A stretch of DNA of 64,000 nucleotides from Cinclus cinclus. Its lineage: Eukaryota; Chordata; Aves; Passeriformes; Cinclidae. Where the stretch lies: the NCBI RefSeq assembly GCF_963662255.1, contig NC_085071.1, forward strand, positions 6,913,833-6,977,832, in the 5' to 3' direction. Shown here piece after piece: positions 10,212 to 22,700 of this stretch (within the stretch, counting starts at the first letter, position 1; the number at the start of each line of letters is the position of its first letter). The notes under the pieces were generated by a model that was not told where the DNA came from, did not search any database, and worked only from the letters and a program-made list of their open reading frames with translations. The position numbers were made by a program, and so were the translations under genes.

Positions 10212-11524
10212 TCAGCGGGCCAGGGGCAGCCACGGGGCCTGAGGCCAGCCCGTCACCTCGAACAGCATCTCCACCAGCAGCTGCCCCATGGCGACGTCCC
10301 CGATGACGGGCCGGAAGAACAGGTCGGTGACCAGGCCGGCGGGGATGGATCTCAGGGAGGAGCTGACCCGGAGAATTCGGGAGAAGCGAGCCTGGTCCTC
10401 GGGGTGCAGCAGCTCCCGGAGCGCCCGCTGCGCTTCCCACTGCAGGCTCTCAATGTAGAGGGGAGCCCTCAGCCCCGGGATGTCTGTAAGGGACAGGAGA
10501 GAGGAAGGGAGGTGAAGGATGGGAAACAGCTCCAGGTGTCTCCCATTCCCACCCTTCCCCAGAAGGCTGCACTAAGAAGATGCACACAGCACTGCTGAGG
10601 TGTAGCTGCTCCAGGGAGAGAAGTGCTGAACAGGGAAAGTTCTGCTTTACGAGTAAAGGATTTATTATCTGAAGGGCAGGCAAAGGCTTTGACATCCTTC
10701 CTTCCTGTGTTTGGGAATGAGCAGAGTTAAGAAAAAGGTGACCAGCTCTCTCTGCTCACACACCTGCCTGTCTCTGAGCATCTCCAAGCCACCAGGTCTG
10801 TGTTCACCTGGGAAAGTGGTGGAGTCCCTATCCTGGACGTGGCACTCAGTGCTCTGGGCTGGTGACAAGGTGGGCAGTGGCACAGGGTGGACTCGAAGCT
10901 CTTGGAGATATTTTCCAACCCCAGCGACTCTGGGACGCTGTGATTCCGTGTCCATCTGCCAGCGCTGGCCGACAAAGCCACGAGAGCCTGGCACTCACCT
11001 GGATTGAAGAGAATGGCTCCCCTCAGGTAGGTGTACTCGTTGGGGCTCAGGTCCAGCCTCCAGAAGCTGTTGAGGCACCACTGCAGCCGCTGCACGGCCG
11101 CCAGCGTGGGCTGTGTCCCCTCAGGCTCCTGCCCTTTGCTCTGGCCGCTGAGCAGGATCTTCTTGAGCATGCTGGGGGCCGGGGCCTCCATCACCTCGAA
11201 GGTCACCATCTCCTGCACCAGCCCCAGCAGGAAGAGGGGCACCCAGCAGCTGTGCAGCAGCAGCAGCTGATCCTCCCGTGGCAGCAGGTGGAAGGCAGCC
11301 ACGTTCTTCATGAAGTTGATGGTTTTGACCAGCACGTCGGAGGCAGCCTGGCAGGTGAGGTGCGGCGTGCGCAGGCACACGGCGCGGCGCTGCTGGCACA
11401 GGCAGCGCTGCCGGGCCCCGCCGGGGTGCAGCTCCTGGCTCAGCAGGGTGTACAGGATGGCAGGCTGCTTGTCCTTGCTGTGGCACTGGCACCTCTCACA
11501 TCCCATATCCACGCTGGTGCTCAT
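10212..11524 (-). CDS. NR0B2: Small heterodimer partner, orphan nuclear receptor without DNA-binding domain
   Basis: SHP represses other nuclear receptors (LRH-1, HNF4A and others) and is the main effector of FXR bile-acid feedback. Two coding exons: 11524-10999 (donor GTGAGT) and 10483-10212 (stop 10214-10212), 798 nt, 265 residues (human 257). As in the family there is no zinc-finger domain. The N-terminus goes almost straight into a ligand-binding-like fold. NR-box-like motifs are kept: LYTLL at 24-28 and LKKIL at 120-124. Other matches include LFLLGLVQEMVTFEV and FFRPVIGDV. The single intron splits an Asp codon at NPD, as in human. Unusual: the C-terminus runs about 11-12 residues past the mammalian end (VTGWPQAPWLPLAR after EMLFE). 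The intron holds a CR1 fragment. Confidence 0.96.
10790..10950 (+). mobile_element. CR1 LINE 3' fragment
   Basis: GGAAAGTGGTGGAGTCCCTATCC through GAAGCTCTTGGAGATATTTTCC to TGTGATTCC. In the NR0B2 intron. Confidence 0.8.
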
Positions 11525-11619
11525 GGCTGAGCCAGCTCCTCGTCCAAACTCAGCTGGTGGGAGAGAGATGCAAAATCCCTTCCAAAATCTGTCACGGGCC
11601 GGACTGTCCCTGTCCTCCC

Positions 11620-11700
11620 AGCTCTGCCAACCCGTGGCTGCTCCAGCCAGCTCTTATAAGGCCAGGTCACAGTGAACACCCCTCTGCAGCCTTGACCGCC
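11620..11700 (-). promoter_or_regulatory. NR0B2: NR0B2 promoter: TATA box and nuclear-receptor sites
   Basis: Minus-strand TATAAG at 11658-11653 lies about 130 bp upstream of the ATG and predicts initiation near 11627. Just upstream are a plus-strand half-site AGGTCA (11664-11669), followed 3 bp later by TGAACA, and a minus-strand TCAAGGCTG (11695-11687), 8 of 9 to the NR5A (LRH-1/SF-1) extended half-site. NR5A2 and FXR control of SHP is established in mammals; use of these particular sites is inferred. An inverted CCAAT box (ATTGG) lies at 11756-11760. Confidence 0.55.
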
Positions 11701-11760
11701 CTGATTAAGCAGCCCTCATTAAAACCACCCGACCAACCCCGTTGTTGCTGGGCTGATTGG

Positions 11761-12560
11761 CCGGGCGAGTTCCCAGCACAGCCAACGGCCGTTTTCTCAA
11801 TGAATCGGTGCGGGAGGGGTTGTATGGCCTTATCAGGATTACCCAAAGAGGATAAACAGAGTCATTACCCCAGGCTGTACCATGGCACCAAGGCCCCACG
11901 GAGCAGGTGTCGCTGCCAGGGTTCACAGACAAACACAGGGCGCTCGTCTGGGCCTGGCGTTCAACGATCCCGGCGCCCTGGCCTTGGGAAGAGCAACCTG
12001 GAAGTTGTATTATCAGTGGCTGTTTGCCTGGCCTTGATCAGAAGCCTCTTGTTGTGGTGGAGGAAGAGGAACTCAGTGAACTGGCAGGCTGTGATGGGCC
12101 GAGGAGCCGTGTCTCTCCAAGGAAACACAGGGAAAGGGAAAATGTTCCTGTTTGCAGAACAAGAGAAAAGTAAGGGGAAAGGGCCAAAATTCTCATATTT
12201 TCCCAACGGAAAGGGACCCGGAGGTGCTGGTCAACAGCAGCTGACCACAAGCCAAAGCGGGCAATGACTGTTCAGGTGGCACTGCTGAGGCAACCCAACC
12301 CCCGGGACCTCGGTGCAAGCCAGCGTCGCTCAGTTCTGGGCCCCTCACCGCAAGCCAGAAATGAAGCGTATCGAGGGAAGTGAACGGAGCCCTGGAGCGG
12401 CTGAGGGAGCGGGGTGGGGTGGGGGGCTCAACCTGGAGAAAAAGAGGCCCGGGGGGCCCTTCTCGCTCCCAGGTCCTGACAGGAAAGTTTAGAGCCGGAA
12501 CCGAGGCCCAACGGTTCGCTCGGCCCGTCGCCATAACAACCCCGCCGCGCCTCACGCCCC
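11761..12560. other. NR0B2-NUDC intergenic spacer
   Basis: Divergent gene pair separated by about 1 kb. This stretch is unique sequence without a credible open frame or repeat. It becomes GC- and CpG-rich from about 12,300 toward the NUDC promoter. Confidence 0.4.
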
Positions 12561-12713
12561 GCCTCTTCCCGCAAGACTGACGGCCCGTGCGACCAATCAG
12601 CGAAGAGAGCGGCGCGGGGGGGGCGAGCTGGGATTGGTTGGTGGGGAGGGGCCTGCGTGTCCGCCGGTTCCGGTTCCGGTTGTGGTGGCGGCCCGGTGCG
12701 GGAGCTGAGCGCG
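12561..12713 (+). promoter_or_regulatory. NUDC: NUDC CpG-island promoter with CCAAT boxes
   Basis: TATA-less, CpG-dense sequence. CCAAT lies at 12593-12597 and the inverted form ATTGG at 12633-12637. A tandem CGGTTC element (three copies, about 12,664-12,680) follows, then GGTTGTGG and the ATG at 12,714. This is a standard housekeeping promoter layout. The transcription start is not resolved. Confidence 0.55.
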
Positions 12714-15700
12714 ATGGGGCTGAGCGCGGAGGAAGCGGCGGAGCAGGAGGATCGCTTCGACGGGATGCTGCTCGCCATGGCCCAGCAGCACCAGGGCGGC
12801 GTGCGCGAGGTAGCGCCGCCGGCATCGGGAGCGGGGAGGGCGGGGCAGGACCGGAGGAGCGAGCGGGCAGCGGCGCGGCCTCCGCGGGCCCCGCCCCGGC
12901 ACGTGGAGCAGGGGACGCACGTGCGCTGCTCCCGGAACAGCCATAACGGCCCCCGGCAGCGCCAGCCCCGCTCGTTAATTAGTGTGATGTTAATGACCCT
13001 CACTGTGGCCTCGCACCGCGGCCCCGGCGCCTCCGGGCTGTCCTGAGCTCCCCCACCTCCGGTCTGCCCGGAGGTTTCCGGGTGCGCGGGCAGTGCCTGT
13101 GAGGGGTCCCAGCGGGGTGAAGCACCGCAGGGCAGGACCGAGCTCCCCTGTTCACCCTCCCGGCACAACCCCGTGAGGCCTGGCCGTGACCGTAGGATCC
13201 CCTCGGGGGTGCTCGGGGATCTTCTGACCCGGCCCTGATCGCACCCTGGGCCCTCTGGCTGGGGCCTCCGGGATCTAGGCGCTGACCTTCAGCAGGGCTG
13301 GAGGGTGTGGGACCATCCCACTCACACCCCACTCACCAATATTTTAATTTTTTTTATGGTCCTGTAACTGCCTCTGGTGTTGTGGCAAAACCTCTGCCTG
13401 AAACCCCCGCAGGACAGGATTCCTGAGAAATAAAGATCAGCCAAGTTCAGGGAGAATATAGGTTTCCAGAGGGGGTTTGGAATACACTGGTGGCTTGGAG
13501 TGACCTGGTCTTACTGCTCCTTGTCTCTCCATCCTTTCCCTGTTGCCCAGCTTGTGAACACCTTCTTCAGCTTCCTGAGAAGGAAGACAGATTTCTTCAC
13601 CGGGGGAGAGGACGGAGTAGCAGAGAAGGTAAAAATTAAACCTTCAGCCCTTTAACTTTTCTCCCTTCCGTCCCACCTGGGTCTGTGCCATGCCAAGGGT
13701 CCCCTGCTTGAACAGCTCCCAGCACTTGGGTGCACAGCAGCTCCTGAGGGAAGGAAAGCCAGAGCTGTCCCTGGCAGAGATGAGGAACACACAATTCCCT
13801 GCTTGGGTGGTCCCTCAGTGTAGGTTTCTTGCCAGGCTCTGGCCAAAGGCTAGTTTGGAAAGCAAACCTGCCAGACACACTGACTTAGCGGTGACACAGC
13901 AGTGATAACCCCACGTTACCTTGTTGTTTGTTAGCTCAGGAAAAGCACAGAGTCCACAGCTCTGCACATGCAGCTGCCCCCTGGCTGGCCTGGGGAGCCT
14001 GGACACTGTCCCCCCCCTCTCCTGCAGAAACCTTTGCTGTAACTGGAGGGGATTTAGGGTCCTTTCAACCCAAAGCATCCTGTGATTCTCAGAAAGTAAG
14101 AAAGGTGAACCCTACTGTCATTTTTCTTAGAATAGAGAGCAACTCTCCCCTGTTCCTGGAGGCTGTGTGATCCCACCTGAGTGGCAGTTCAGAGGTGCCT
14201 GGCTCCTGTCCTTGGCAATCTGTGCCTGTGAAAGAAAAGGGTTCATGCCCTTGGGTGGAGGCATCTGTCAGAATGCTTTATGGGCTCCTGAAACAGTGCT
14301 CTGACACCATGGGAACCACAACAAATGGGGAAGAAGCTGCTTCCTCAGTGCTGCTGAGCCCTTGGCGTGAAAGAGAAGGGAGAAGATGGGAAAATCGCTG
14401 CATTTTTTGGGTGCCATTTCAGCAGGCTTGTGCCGTGGGGTGAGGGAGGTGTGGGCAGTGGCCTGGACAAGGTCAGGCAGTGAAGATAATTTCCTCACCA
14501 TGGATCATGGGGTTGGGAACAGGCTGGGACATCCTGGGGGATGCACATCTTGCATTCTGTACTCCAGGAGACACTGGAGCCAAGCTGTGTAAACAATCCT
14601 TGCTTGTAAAGCAAAGCAGAAAAACTCAGTGCTTGCTTACAAACTACAGTTTGCTTGGAAAAGGTTCAGGATTCCCCCCCACACCCCTCGAAGCTCCTGG
14701 GATGTATATAAACAAACTTCCCACCTCTAATTCCTTTCTAAGGATCTGTCTCTGTTATTTTCTGGGGCAGACCTCAGCTCACCTACGTGCTGCTCTGCAC
14801 AGCACCCCTGCCCTTATCAACCCTGGGGCAATTTTCTGGCTCCCTGCCTGTGTACTCAGCTTTCCCACTGAGCACGCAGCCCTTGGCATCAGAGACCTTG
14901 GGATTTTGCCTACCAGAGTCACAACAACCTCTAGACAATTCGGAGCGAGGCTGAAACAAAAGATTTATGGAGGAGCACACCCCTCAGTGTGAAAACACGA
15001 GGCTCTTTTGAGAATTGCTCCTCTAAATCATGGCACTGAGGCTCCGTCTGGAGAAAAGCCCAGGTGTGGAAAAGGTCAGAAGGAGGTAAAAAAGTTGGAT
15101 CTCGTGCGTTCAGCTATTCTGGAGGTATGGAGCAGCTTCTGATGGCTGGCTTGGGCACCAGCTCGTCCTGCTGGAATTGCACAAAGGAGAAAATAAGTGG
15201 AGGATTCTAATTTCAACATACTCCCTGTGTAACTAGGAAGGACTACATTTAAATTTTTGAATTTCCTCTTTTCCTCCTCTGCTTTTTGAATTGAAAAAAT
15301 CTCCAGATTTTCAGTCAAAAAGACCGAGTGAAGATGAAGGGAAAATTCCCGACATCTGTGCAGCTCCACAGGTGTCCTCGTGCTGCTCAGCAGAGCGAGT
15401 TGGCTGGGTCTGGGTTTGAGATGGATGGTGTTCTTTCACCCCTCAGCTGATCACAGAGGCCTTCAGCCACCACAACAAGCTGGCACAGAAGGAGCGCAAG
15501 GAGAAGAAGGCGCGGCTGGAGGCGGAGCGGCGCGAGAAGGCCGAGCGTGCTGCTCGCCTGGCCAGGGACAGGGACACACAGCAGGCCAGAGAGCCACGCA
15601 TCAAGGAGCTCACAGATGAGGAGGCAGAAAGGCTGCAGCACGAGATCGACCAGGTGAGAGCCGTGCCAGGTGTGTGCAGGTGCAGCTTTGTCCTCCCTGG

Positions 15701-18700
15701 GGCTGTCAGGGGTTGGGAGGGCTCATGTTTGTTCTTTGTCCCGGTGGGAGCACAAAGGGAGCCTTTCCTTGGCAATACCTCTTCCCTGTAGCTTTCCTAA
15801 GGGCTAAAAATGCTCTGGTTTCAAAGTGGGATGCAGTGAGTGGTGCTCTTCAGCTGGGGCTGGGAGGCTGAGGCCATCTAGTGCCAGCTCTTGGCTGAGC
15901 ATGTTCCTGCTCTGCTCTTTTCCAACAGAAGAAAGAGGCACAAGGGCAGGGCAACGGTGTCCCAGTGAAACCCTCGGAGGAGGAAGGTGAATCTTCAGAT
16001 TCCAACAAACAGGTAAAACTCGTCTGGAGATACTTTGGGATCATAAAATGATTTGGGTTGGAAGGGACCTTAAAGCTCAATCCATTCCACTCCCCTGCCA
16101 TGGCACCTTCCACTACACCTGGTTGCTCCAAGCCCTTTCCAAAATACACACTTGGAAAATACAAATTAGAAACTTTGGCTTTAAAAATACACAATTCCTA
16201 AATGTGCCAATACAGTGGGCTTCTGTCATGTTTTATCAGAACAGTCATGTTTTATCAGAAGCAGCTATTAATTATGGAGCTAAATTTAAGTGGGTATAGA
16301 ATACAAACAACTGACCCGCGATCCTTGTAAAACCTAAGGACTGTAGTTACAATGGAAACTGGAAAAGCTTCTTTTTTTTACACCTGAATTGCTTAGGGAA
16401 CAGATGATGAAGAGGAAGATGAGAAGGATAAAGGAAAACTTAAACCCAACTCTGGCAACGGAGCTGACCTTCCAAATTATAGATGGACACAGACTCTTTC
16501 AGAATTGGATGTAAGTAGTGCTTTATGACCAGGATCTGAGGCATCTGAGACAGGGAATAAGAGCAGGTGCTGGTAAGAGGTGAAGCCAGTTCCTTGTGTC
16601 TGGAAGTTTGAATGTTTCAAGAGCTGGGAGAGAGCTTCGTAACTCAGGGGAAATCGCAGGAGCTGTAGTTTGCCAAATTTTGGTCTTGGTTAAGCCAGGC
16701 ATTAAAATCTATTTCCCTTTTTATGGTCCCTTCCTTCCACCTCCTGCTTACTCAGTATCTTAAGGAAAAGAATCCCAGAGTCCCTGCTCTGCGTGGCTCT
16801 GGTGAAAGCAAGGCAGAAAGACTTGGAACAGCTGCATGGGAGGGTAAGGAGGAATTTCCCTGGCCAGCTCCTCAGATCTGCTCCTTTCTGCTGCAGCTGG
16901 CTGTCCCCTTCAAGGTGAGCTTCAGGCTGAAGGGCAAGGACGTGGTGGTTGATATCCAGAGACGCCGCCTCAAGGTCGGCCTGAAGGGCCACCCTCCTGT
17001 CATTGATGGGGAGCTCTTCAATGAGGTCAAGGTGGAGGAGAGCTCCTGGCTCATTGAGGATGGCAAAACAGTCACTGTACACCTGGAGAAGGTAAAGTAG
17101 GGTGGGCTGGGCAGGGTTCAGGCTGGGCTGCCTCTTCTGGGCTCTCAGGTGGAACAGGACTGCCGTGGTTGTCCTGGGTACAGTGCCAGTGGTGCTGCTG
17201 GTAGAGTGGTATTCTAAATTCCCCAACTTCAGCCTCATTTTATGCTATTCCAGGATATCCAGTGTATTTCTCAGCAGTTCAGGGAAAGCTGGAAGGAAAT
17301 CAGTCTGTTGTATGTTGTCCTTTAGTGTGTTTTGACATCTGTTAGTGACACAAAAATCCAGGGACAGACCTCCTTGTGTCCCTTCTTGTGTCCCCTCTGG
17401 GCCTCTCCAGGTGGTTTGTTGTAATCCCATTTATGTCGTGCCAAACAGGACATCTGGCATTCTCTCAGATCTCCCAGCTGTGAAAATTTAGGCTGCCTAA
17501 AGCAGTTTGAAACAAAAATACCCTTCATCTATGTGCAGATTTTACTGACATTTAGAAAACTGTCAAATAAAGTTTGAGTCAATATTTTTTTTTTTTCCCT
17601 ACGGCCGAGACTTAAAAACCCCTAGAACAAGTCCAAGAAAGATAAACTTGTTTTTGCTTTTTCATCCTCTAGATCAACAAAATGGAATGGTGGAACAAAC
17701 TGGTATCCACAGACCCAGAAATCAACACCAAGAAAATTAATCCAGAGAATTCAAAGGTAAGAATTCTTCTGTATTACACAACTGAGCCTGCTCAGAAATG
17801 ACCTCAGTTGAGGCCAGAGTTGTTCCAATTTGGATCTTGCTTTCAGTTGTCAGACCTGGACAGCGAAACTCGCAGCATGGTGGAGAAGATGATGTATGAC
17901 CAGAGACAGAAATCCATGGGCCTGCCCACCTCTGACGAGCAGAAGAAGCAGGATATTTTGAAAAAGTGGGTGCAGCTCATTCCTTTGCATGGTTTTGCCT
18001 TCCCAAGCATCTTCTTCTCTGCTGTGGCACAAATAAGGGCACAGGGAACAGCTTGGCCTTCAATCCTAGTCATGCTCACATCTGCACAGTCACTGGGTGG
18101 TTGGCCAACCACCAGTGTCTGTAAAAGCCTGTGGGGGTAGAAAGCCCAATAGGAAAAGCTGGGAATAGCCTAGCTCTGGAATTGTTGATTCCAGCAATTG
18201 AAATCTGCTGATTTCAAGTCCAGAAGGCACATGTAGAGCTGGAGGTGCCATCTCTGCTGAACTTTAACATGGTTTTGATTGGTGTGTAATCTCCCTCGGT
18301 AGCCAGCTAATCACCCCTCCCTTCCTCCCTCCACTTGCCCCCAGACAGTTGTCCCCAAGCCACTTTTATGGCTTTATTGCCCTGTTTGGCAAAAATGCAC
18401 TGTGGCAGGGAAGTGATTCCTGGAGCTCCCAAGGCCATTTGGGAAGGTGTGGAGGCAATTCTGGGTCACAGCTTCTTCAGCAAGTGCAGCCCCACACTTT
18501 ATCTATGGGTGAAGGATTGCTGTGGCTGACCTGACTCCTTGCTTCCCCTGGCTTTATCTGTAGTGCCAGAAGCTTCTCTGTGCAGCTGATGGGGTTTGAG
18601 CAGAGCAGAGACCAGGCTTGCCTGGTGGTCAGTGGGATGGGATAGGATGGGAAACACCTCTGCTCCTGGGATGGCACTTGCAGGACACTTCACTGGCAGG

Positions 18701-19730
18701 GTCACTTGTTTGGTGCTCTGGAAGTTTGGCTGGCAAAGGATGGAGAGGAAGTTTAGACTTTGTCCAGGGCAAAGGAGACTCAGTGACACCCATGTGGGTG
18801 CTGGTGTCAGTGGAGCTCTCCTGGCTGCCAAACAAGGACGTGATCCTCACAGCACAGATGGCCCTGGAAGTGCAAAGTGGAAATGCTATGGGGGCATTCC
18901 AGGGGAAGCCCTGAGATGGGAACACAAAGGAGACCAAGCTGCTCTTACTTGCACCTTGTGTGTGAGTCCTCCATAGGGCTGGGATGTGCTGTGTCCCTTG
19001 GGGAGCAGAGCACGGGAGCCTCTGTGTGCCCTGGGCACTCCTGGCACAGAGCACTGCCCTCAGAACTTCCCCACATAACAACCTGGGTCCAGACAGTCCC
19101 TGGCAGATGTCCCTGTCCATGGCAAGGAGTTAGAACAAGATGATCTTTAGGTTTTCTTCCAACCCACACCATTCTGTGATTCCCCCTGCTGGGACTGCAG
19201 TACATTTGAAATCACCTGGTCTGAAACCAGATTCCTCTGGTCACGTCCTCCCTGAGTTTTTACTGTCAGAGCACTGGGGATATTCCCCATATTCCCAGTA
19301 AAGCTGTCAGGGAGGCTTTGGGAGCTCCAACCCTAATCTGCCTTCACCATCTCCCCTCTGCCCCACAGTCAATGCCTGGCTGCTACGTGTCCAGCCCAGA
19401 GTACCAGTGAAGGGTGTGTGCTTGATCATTAACAGCTCCCCTTTGTCTGGACTTGCTGACCTGCTAGGCTGGCAGGAATGCTGTTCCCACTGACCCCAGG
19501 AAAAGGTGTTTGTAGGGAAAGTGCAGAGAATATGTCCCAAGGAGCTCAGCAGAACCCTCCCTGCTGTGGAGGGTGTGGGGTTGCAGCAGAACTCCAGAGT
19601 GCAGCAAGCAGAAACCTTTCCCTCCCCAGACAGGCTCCTGCTGACCCACCCAAACTCCTGTCTTTGTTTTCCTTGCAGGTTCATGGAACAGCATCCAGAA
19701 ATGGACTTTTCAAAGGCTAAGTTCAACTGA
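12714..19730 (+). CDS. NUDC: Nuclear migration protein NudC
   Basis: NudC is a dynein/LIS1 co-factor and HSP90 co-chaperone needed for mitosis and nuclear migration. Nine plus-strand coding exons: 12714-12809, 13551-13628, 15447-15653, 15929-16012, 16397-16510, 16897-17091, 17673-17756, 17847-17965 and 19679-19730. They total 1029 nt, 342 residues (human 331). In order: N-terminal [16 protein letters not shown], helical [16 protein letters not shown], a charged coiled coil ([22 protein letters not shown]), [16 protein letters not shown], an acidic linker [12 protein letters not shown], the CS/p23 domain from about residue 183 ([11 protein letters not shown]...[13 protein letters not shown]...[17 protein letters not shown]), and the conserved end [20 protein letters not shown] to MDFSKAKFN. 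All introns are GT-AG. The first donor (GTAGCG) is weak. CR1 pieces lie in the introns. Confidence 0.97.
14040..14095 (+). mobile_element. CR1 LINE 3' terminus
   Basis: TAGGGTCCTTTCAACCCAAAGC and ATCCTGTGATTCTCA. In NUDC intron 2. Confidence 0.6.
16038..16150 (-). mobile_element. CR1 LINE 3' fragment
   Basis: ATCATAAAATGATTTGGGTTGG, AAGGGACCTTAAAGCTC and CCACTACACCTGGTTGCTCC. In NUDC intron 4. Confidence 0.85.
19090..19185 (+). mobile_element. CR1 LINE 3' end
   Basis: GATGTCCCTGTCCATGGCAAGG, then CAACCCACACCATTCTGTGA. In the last NUDC intron. Confidence 0.8.
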
Positions 19731-22700
19731 GCTCTCCCTCTTCCCCCCCTCTTTCAGCCAGCCTGTTGAATGGGGCAGGATATGTATGGTTGGATATTCC
19801 TCACCTTGGGCAAGTAAAACTTCAGCATCCCCCACCCAAGCTTGCTGTGGAGGCACCTGCAGAGTCACCTCAGTGTCCTGTGGAGCAGCAGGCAGGGCCC
19901 CAGAGCAGCTCCAGACAGAGCCATCTGCCACAATTCCTCAAGGGCAGCGAGGAGAGAAGGAGGGGTTAGAGCAAAAAAGGGTGTTAGGGCTGAGAGGCCC
20001 AGACCTGAGAGGTTCTGGGATAAATCCTTAAGGTATTGCTTTGCTTCCCTGGGCTGCTCTGAGCTGCTCATCTGCTCTTTGCCACTGGCACAGGTACTCC
20101 CGAGTTCTGCTCCCTCCTGCTCTCCTGTGAAAACAAGGGTCAGTTTATTTTGTAAAATGAATCTGTTTTCTGCCTTCTTGGGAAGGGAAAGCAGCAATTG
20201 GAAAGCACAGCTATTGCAGTGGAGACAGACCCTGCTGCTCCTTGCTGCTGCTCCTGTTGGTGCCAGAAGTGGAACAGCTGGAGCACTGCAGGGCTCCCAG
20301 CACAGCCTGCTGTCCTAGAGCGAGGAGAGAGAGGCTGGAGCGTCCGTGGCTGTGGGTGGGAGAAGATCTGGGGGGGTCTTTGGGGATGCTGTTGTTGCTG
20401 GGAGGGTCTCCTGCCTGTTTTCCAAGAGCCTCTCTCCCTGCTGACGAGTGGCATCACTCTGCATGTTCATATCTTTGTTAAAACTGCAGTGCAACATAAA
20501 GGAAAAGTGGAATATCTCAGGCAGAGCGTGTGGTTTCTTTGGCAGGAAGGACCTGGGGTGCAGCTGGGAGGGGGAAGGAAGGGGGTGCCAGGGGGGTGCT
20601 GTGCTCTCTGCAGTGCCTGTGAGTACCTCTGATGCTCCCAGCTCAGGACTGATGGTCTCTTCCTCCCCAGGAAGTGGCAGTGGGAGCTGGGTCTTGCTCA
20701 GGACACAGCTGAGCCCCATTCCCAGCTTAAACCCTCAGGACAGGCCCAGGGTGGCTGCTCCAGGCTCTGCTCCCACAGAGCTGTGACCACACCAGGGAGC
20801 CTCCCTTGCCCCAGGTCTGCTTTAGGAGCTAACCAGGAGAGTGTCAGGAAATCCTGGGCTCTATCCCAGATCCCTGCTGCTGTGGCTCTTCCCTCTGCCT
20901 CCCCCAAACATTTCCACCTCCTCCCTGAGGGATGGGCACGAACGGCTGAAAATCCTGTCTGGGCAAAGTCCTGCCCGGTGCAGCACCTTGGCCTGGTGGG
21001 GTTGTTTTTTGAGCTGCAGAGCATTGTTTGCATGAAGGCTCAGTTTTACAGGCTCTTGGGGTTAAAAAGCACTCCCTGCCCAGCAGAGCAGTAATTTACA
21101 GATTGCCTACACCCACCTCCCTCCACCCTACATCCACCTGCCTCCATCCTACACACACAACCTGTTCATGCTTTGGCCCTGATAAAAAGAACAGCATCCC
21201 CCATTTTCATTTAAAAAGCTGAACTAAGCTGGATTTGAAGGTTTTAGCCCCAGAATGAGCTACCTGTCTGTGTGCACTGAGCCCTGGTTTGTGGGACAGG
21301 TGAACTGGGAGGGCTGACCTGCTCTGGGGTGTGTGATGAGCTTCACCCCATCTCAGCTCTCAGTGCTGCTGCTGCTCCCTGCAGGTCCTGGAGCTGGGTG
21401 AGCAGGGCCAGAGCCTGCACCTGCAGCAGAACCTGCATCCTGCCACCAGCCCCTCCTCGGGGACAAGCACGGGCAGGCACCAGGCCAGCCATAAACCAGC
21501 AGAGGCCAGGCACCACCCGAAGCCCAACCTGTGCCTTTGTTCTTTCCCCATTTCCTCCTCAGCCCTGATCCCACGGCAGAGCCCCGAGCCTGGCCTGGCA
21601 GCTCCTGGCTCTGGGAGCACGGTGGGAGCAGCAGTCCCTGCCCTTTGGAAGTGCAGAGCTCCCTCGGTGTTCCCAGGATCCCGGGGCTCTGCTGTCCTCA
21701 GTGGGGTCGTGGCTGGTGTGAGCCAGGGCAGAGTTTGGGGTAATACCCAGGAAACTCCAGACTTGCTGGTTCTGGTGGCAGCTGAGAGAAGACAGAGAAG
21801 AGGCAGTGCCAGGACCCCCAGGGAAGCTGGGGGAGGGATTTTGGGAGCAAGGAGCGTGGCTGGGAGAACAGGGCCATGCCTGCTGGCCTGACCCCAGGGA
21901 GGAGGTGAACGCCCGGGCCGTGTTTGTGAACCTTGGCTGATCCCAGAGCTGCCCCTGGACTTTGCCTCCTGGGCCAGCGGAACAGAAGGTGTTTCACTGA
22001 TGGCCTTGTCCCCTGCAAACACCCCTGGCCACCACTTTCCCCGGGCCAGTTGGAACTGGGAGCACTCTTTTGCTTCCTAAGGCAGCTTCCCCCGGGACAA
22101 ACCCTGCCGGGTCCAGGCTCAAGGGTTAAGGAATGCAAAGCCCCACCTCAGTCTGGGTCCCTGGAGACCATGGAGTGTGGCCTTGTCCTTGTGCCCAGGG
22201 CAGGGAACTGCTGAGCACCACCAGGAGTGCTGGGATCATGCAAACACATCAAACACATCCCTGCCCTGATGCCTGAGCCCCAGCAGAGCAGGGAGGGACA
22301 GATCACCAAGGTCCTTTTGCCTTTCCTTACCTGTGTCAGGTCACCTGAACAAGTTTTGGTGCTGCCACCAGCCGGAGGACAGAGCCCAGAGCTCCTCACC
22401 TGCCCAGGGCCCATCCCCACCTCCTTTAAAAGCAAGGCCTTTGCAGGCACAGCAGGCTCTGCAGAGAGCTTTCCTAAGGGTAATGTTTTCCCCAGGTTGT
22501 TTTTTTTTTTTTTTTTCTTCTTAACAGCAGCTCCTGGCTTAGTTTTTATTAATGAATATTGCAGCTCGGAGAATTTGGGAAATATCCCGAACTCCAGGAC
22601 TGCTTTGGGAAGAGCAATGGAACAACAAAAGCCCAAGGAAGAGAACAGGAGCAGCAAGTATTGGATGTTACTGTGTAGTTTTAGGAGGAGCCTCATCTGC

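Noticed and set aside
16218..16262. Tandem GTCATGTTTTATCAGAACA duplication as a small RNA in NUDC intron 4
   Set aside because: No C/D or H/ACA boxes and no stable hairpin; just a short duplication.
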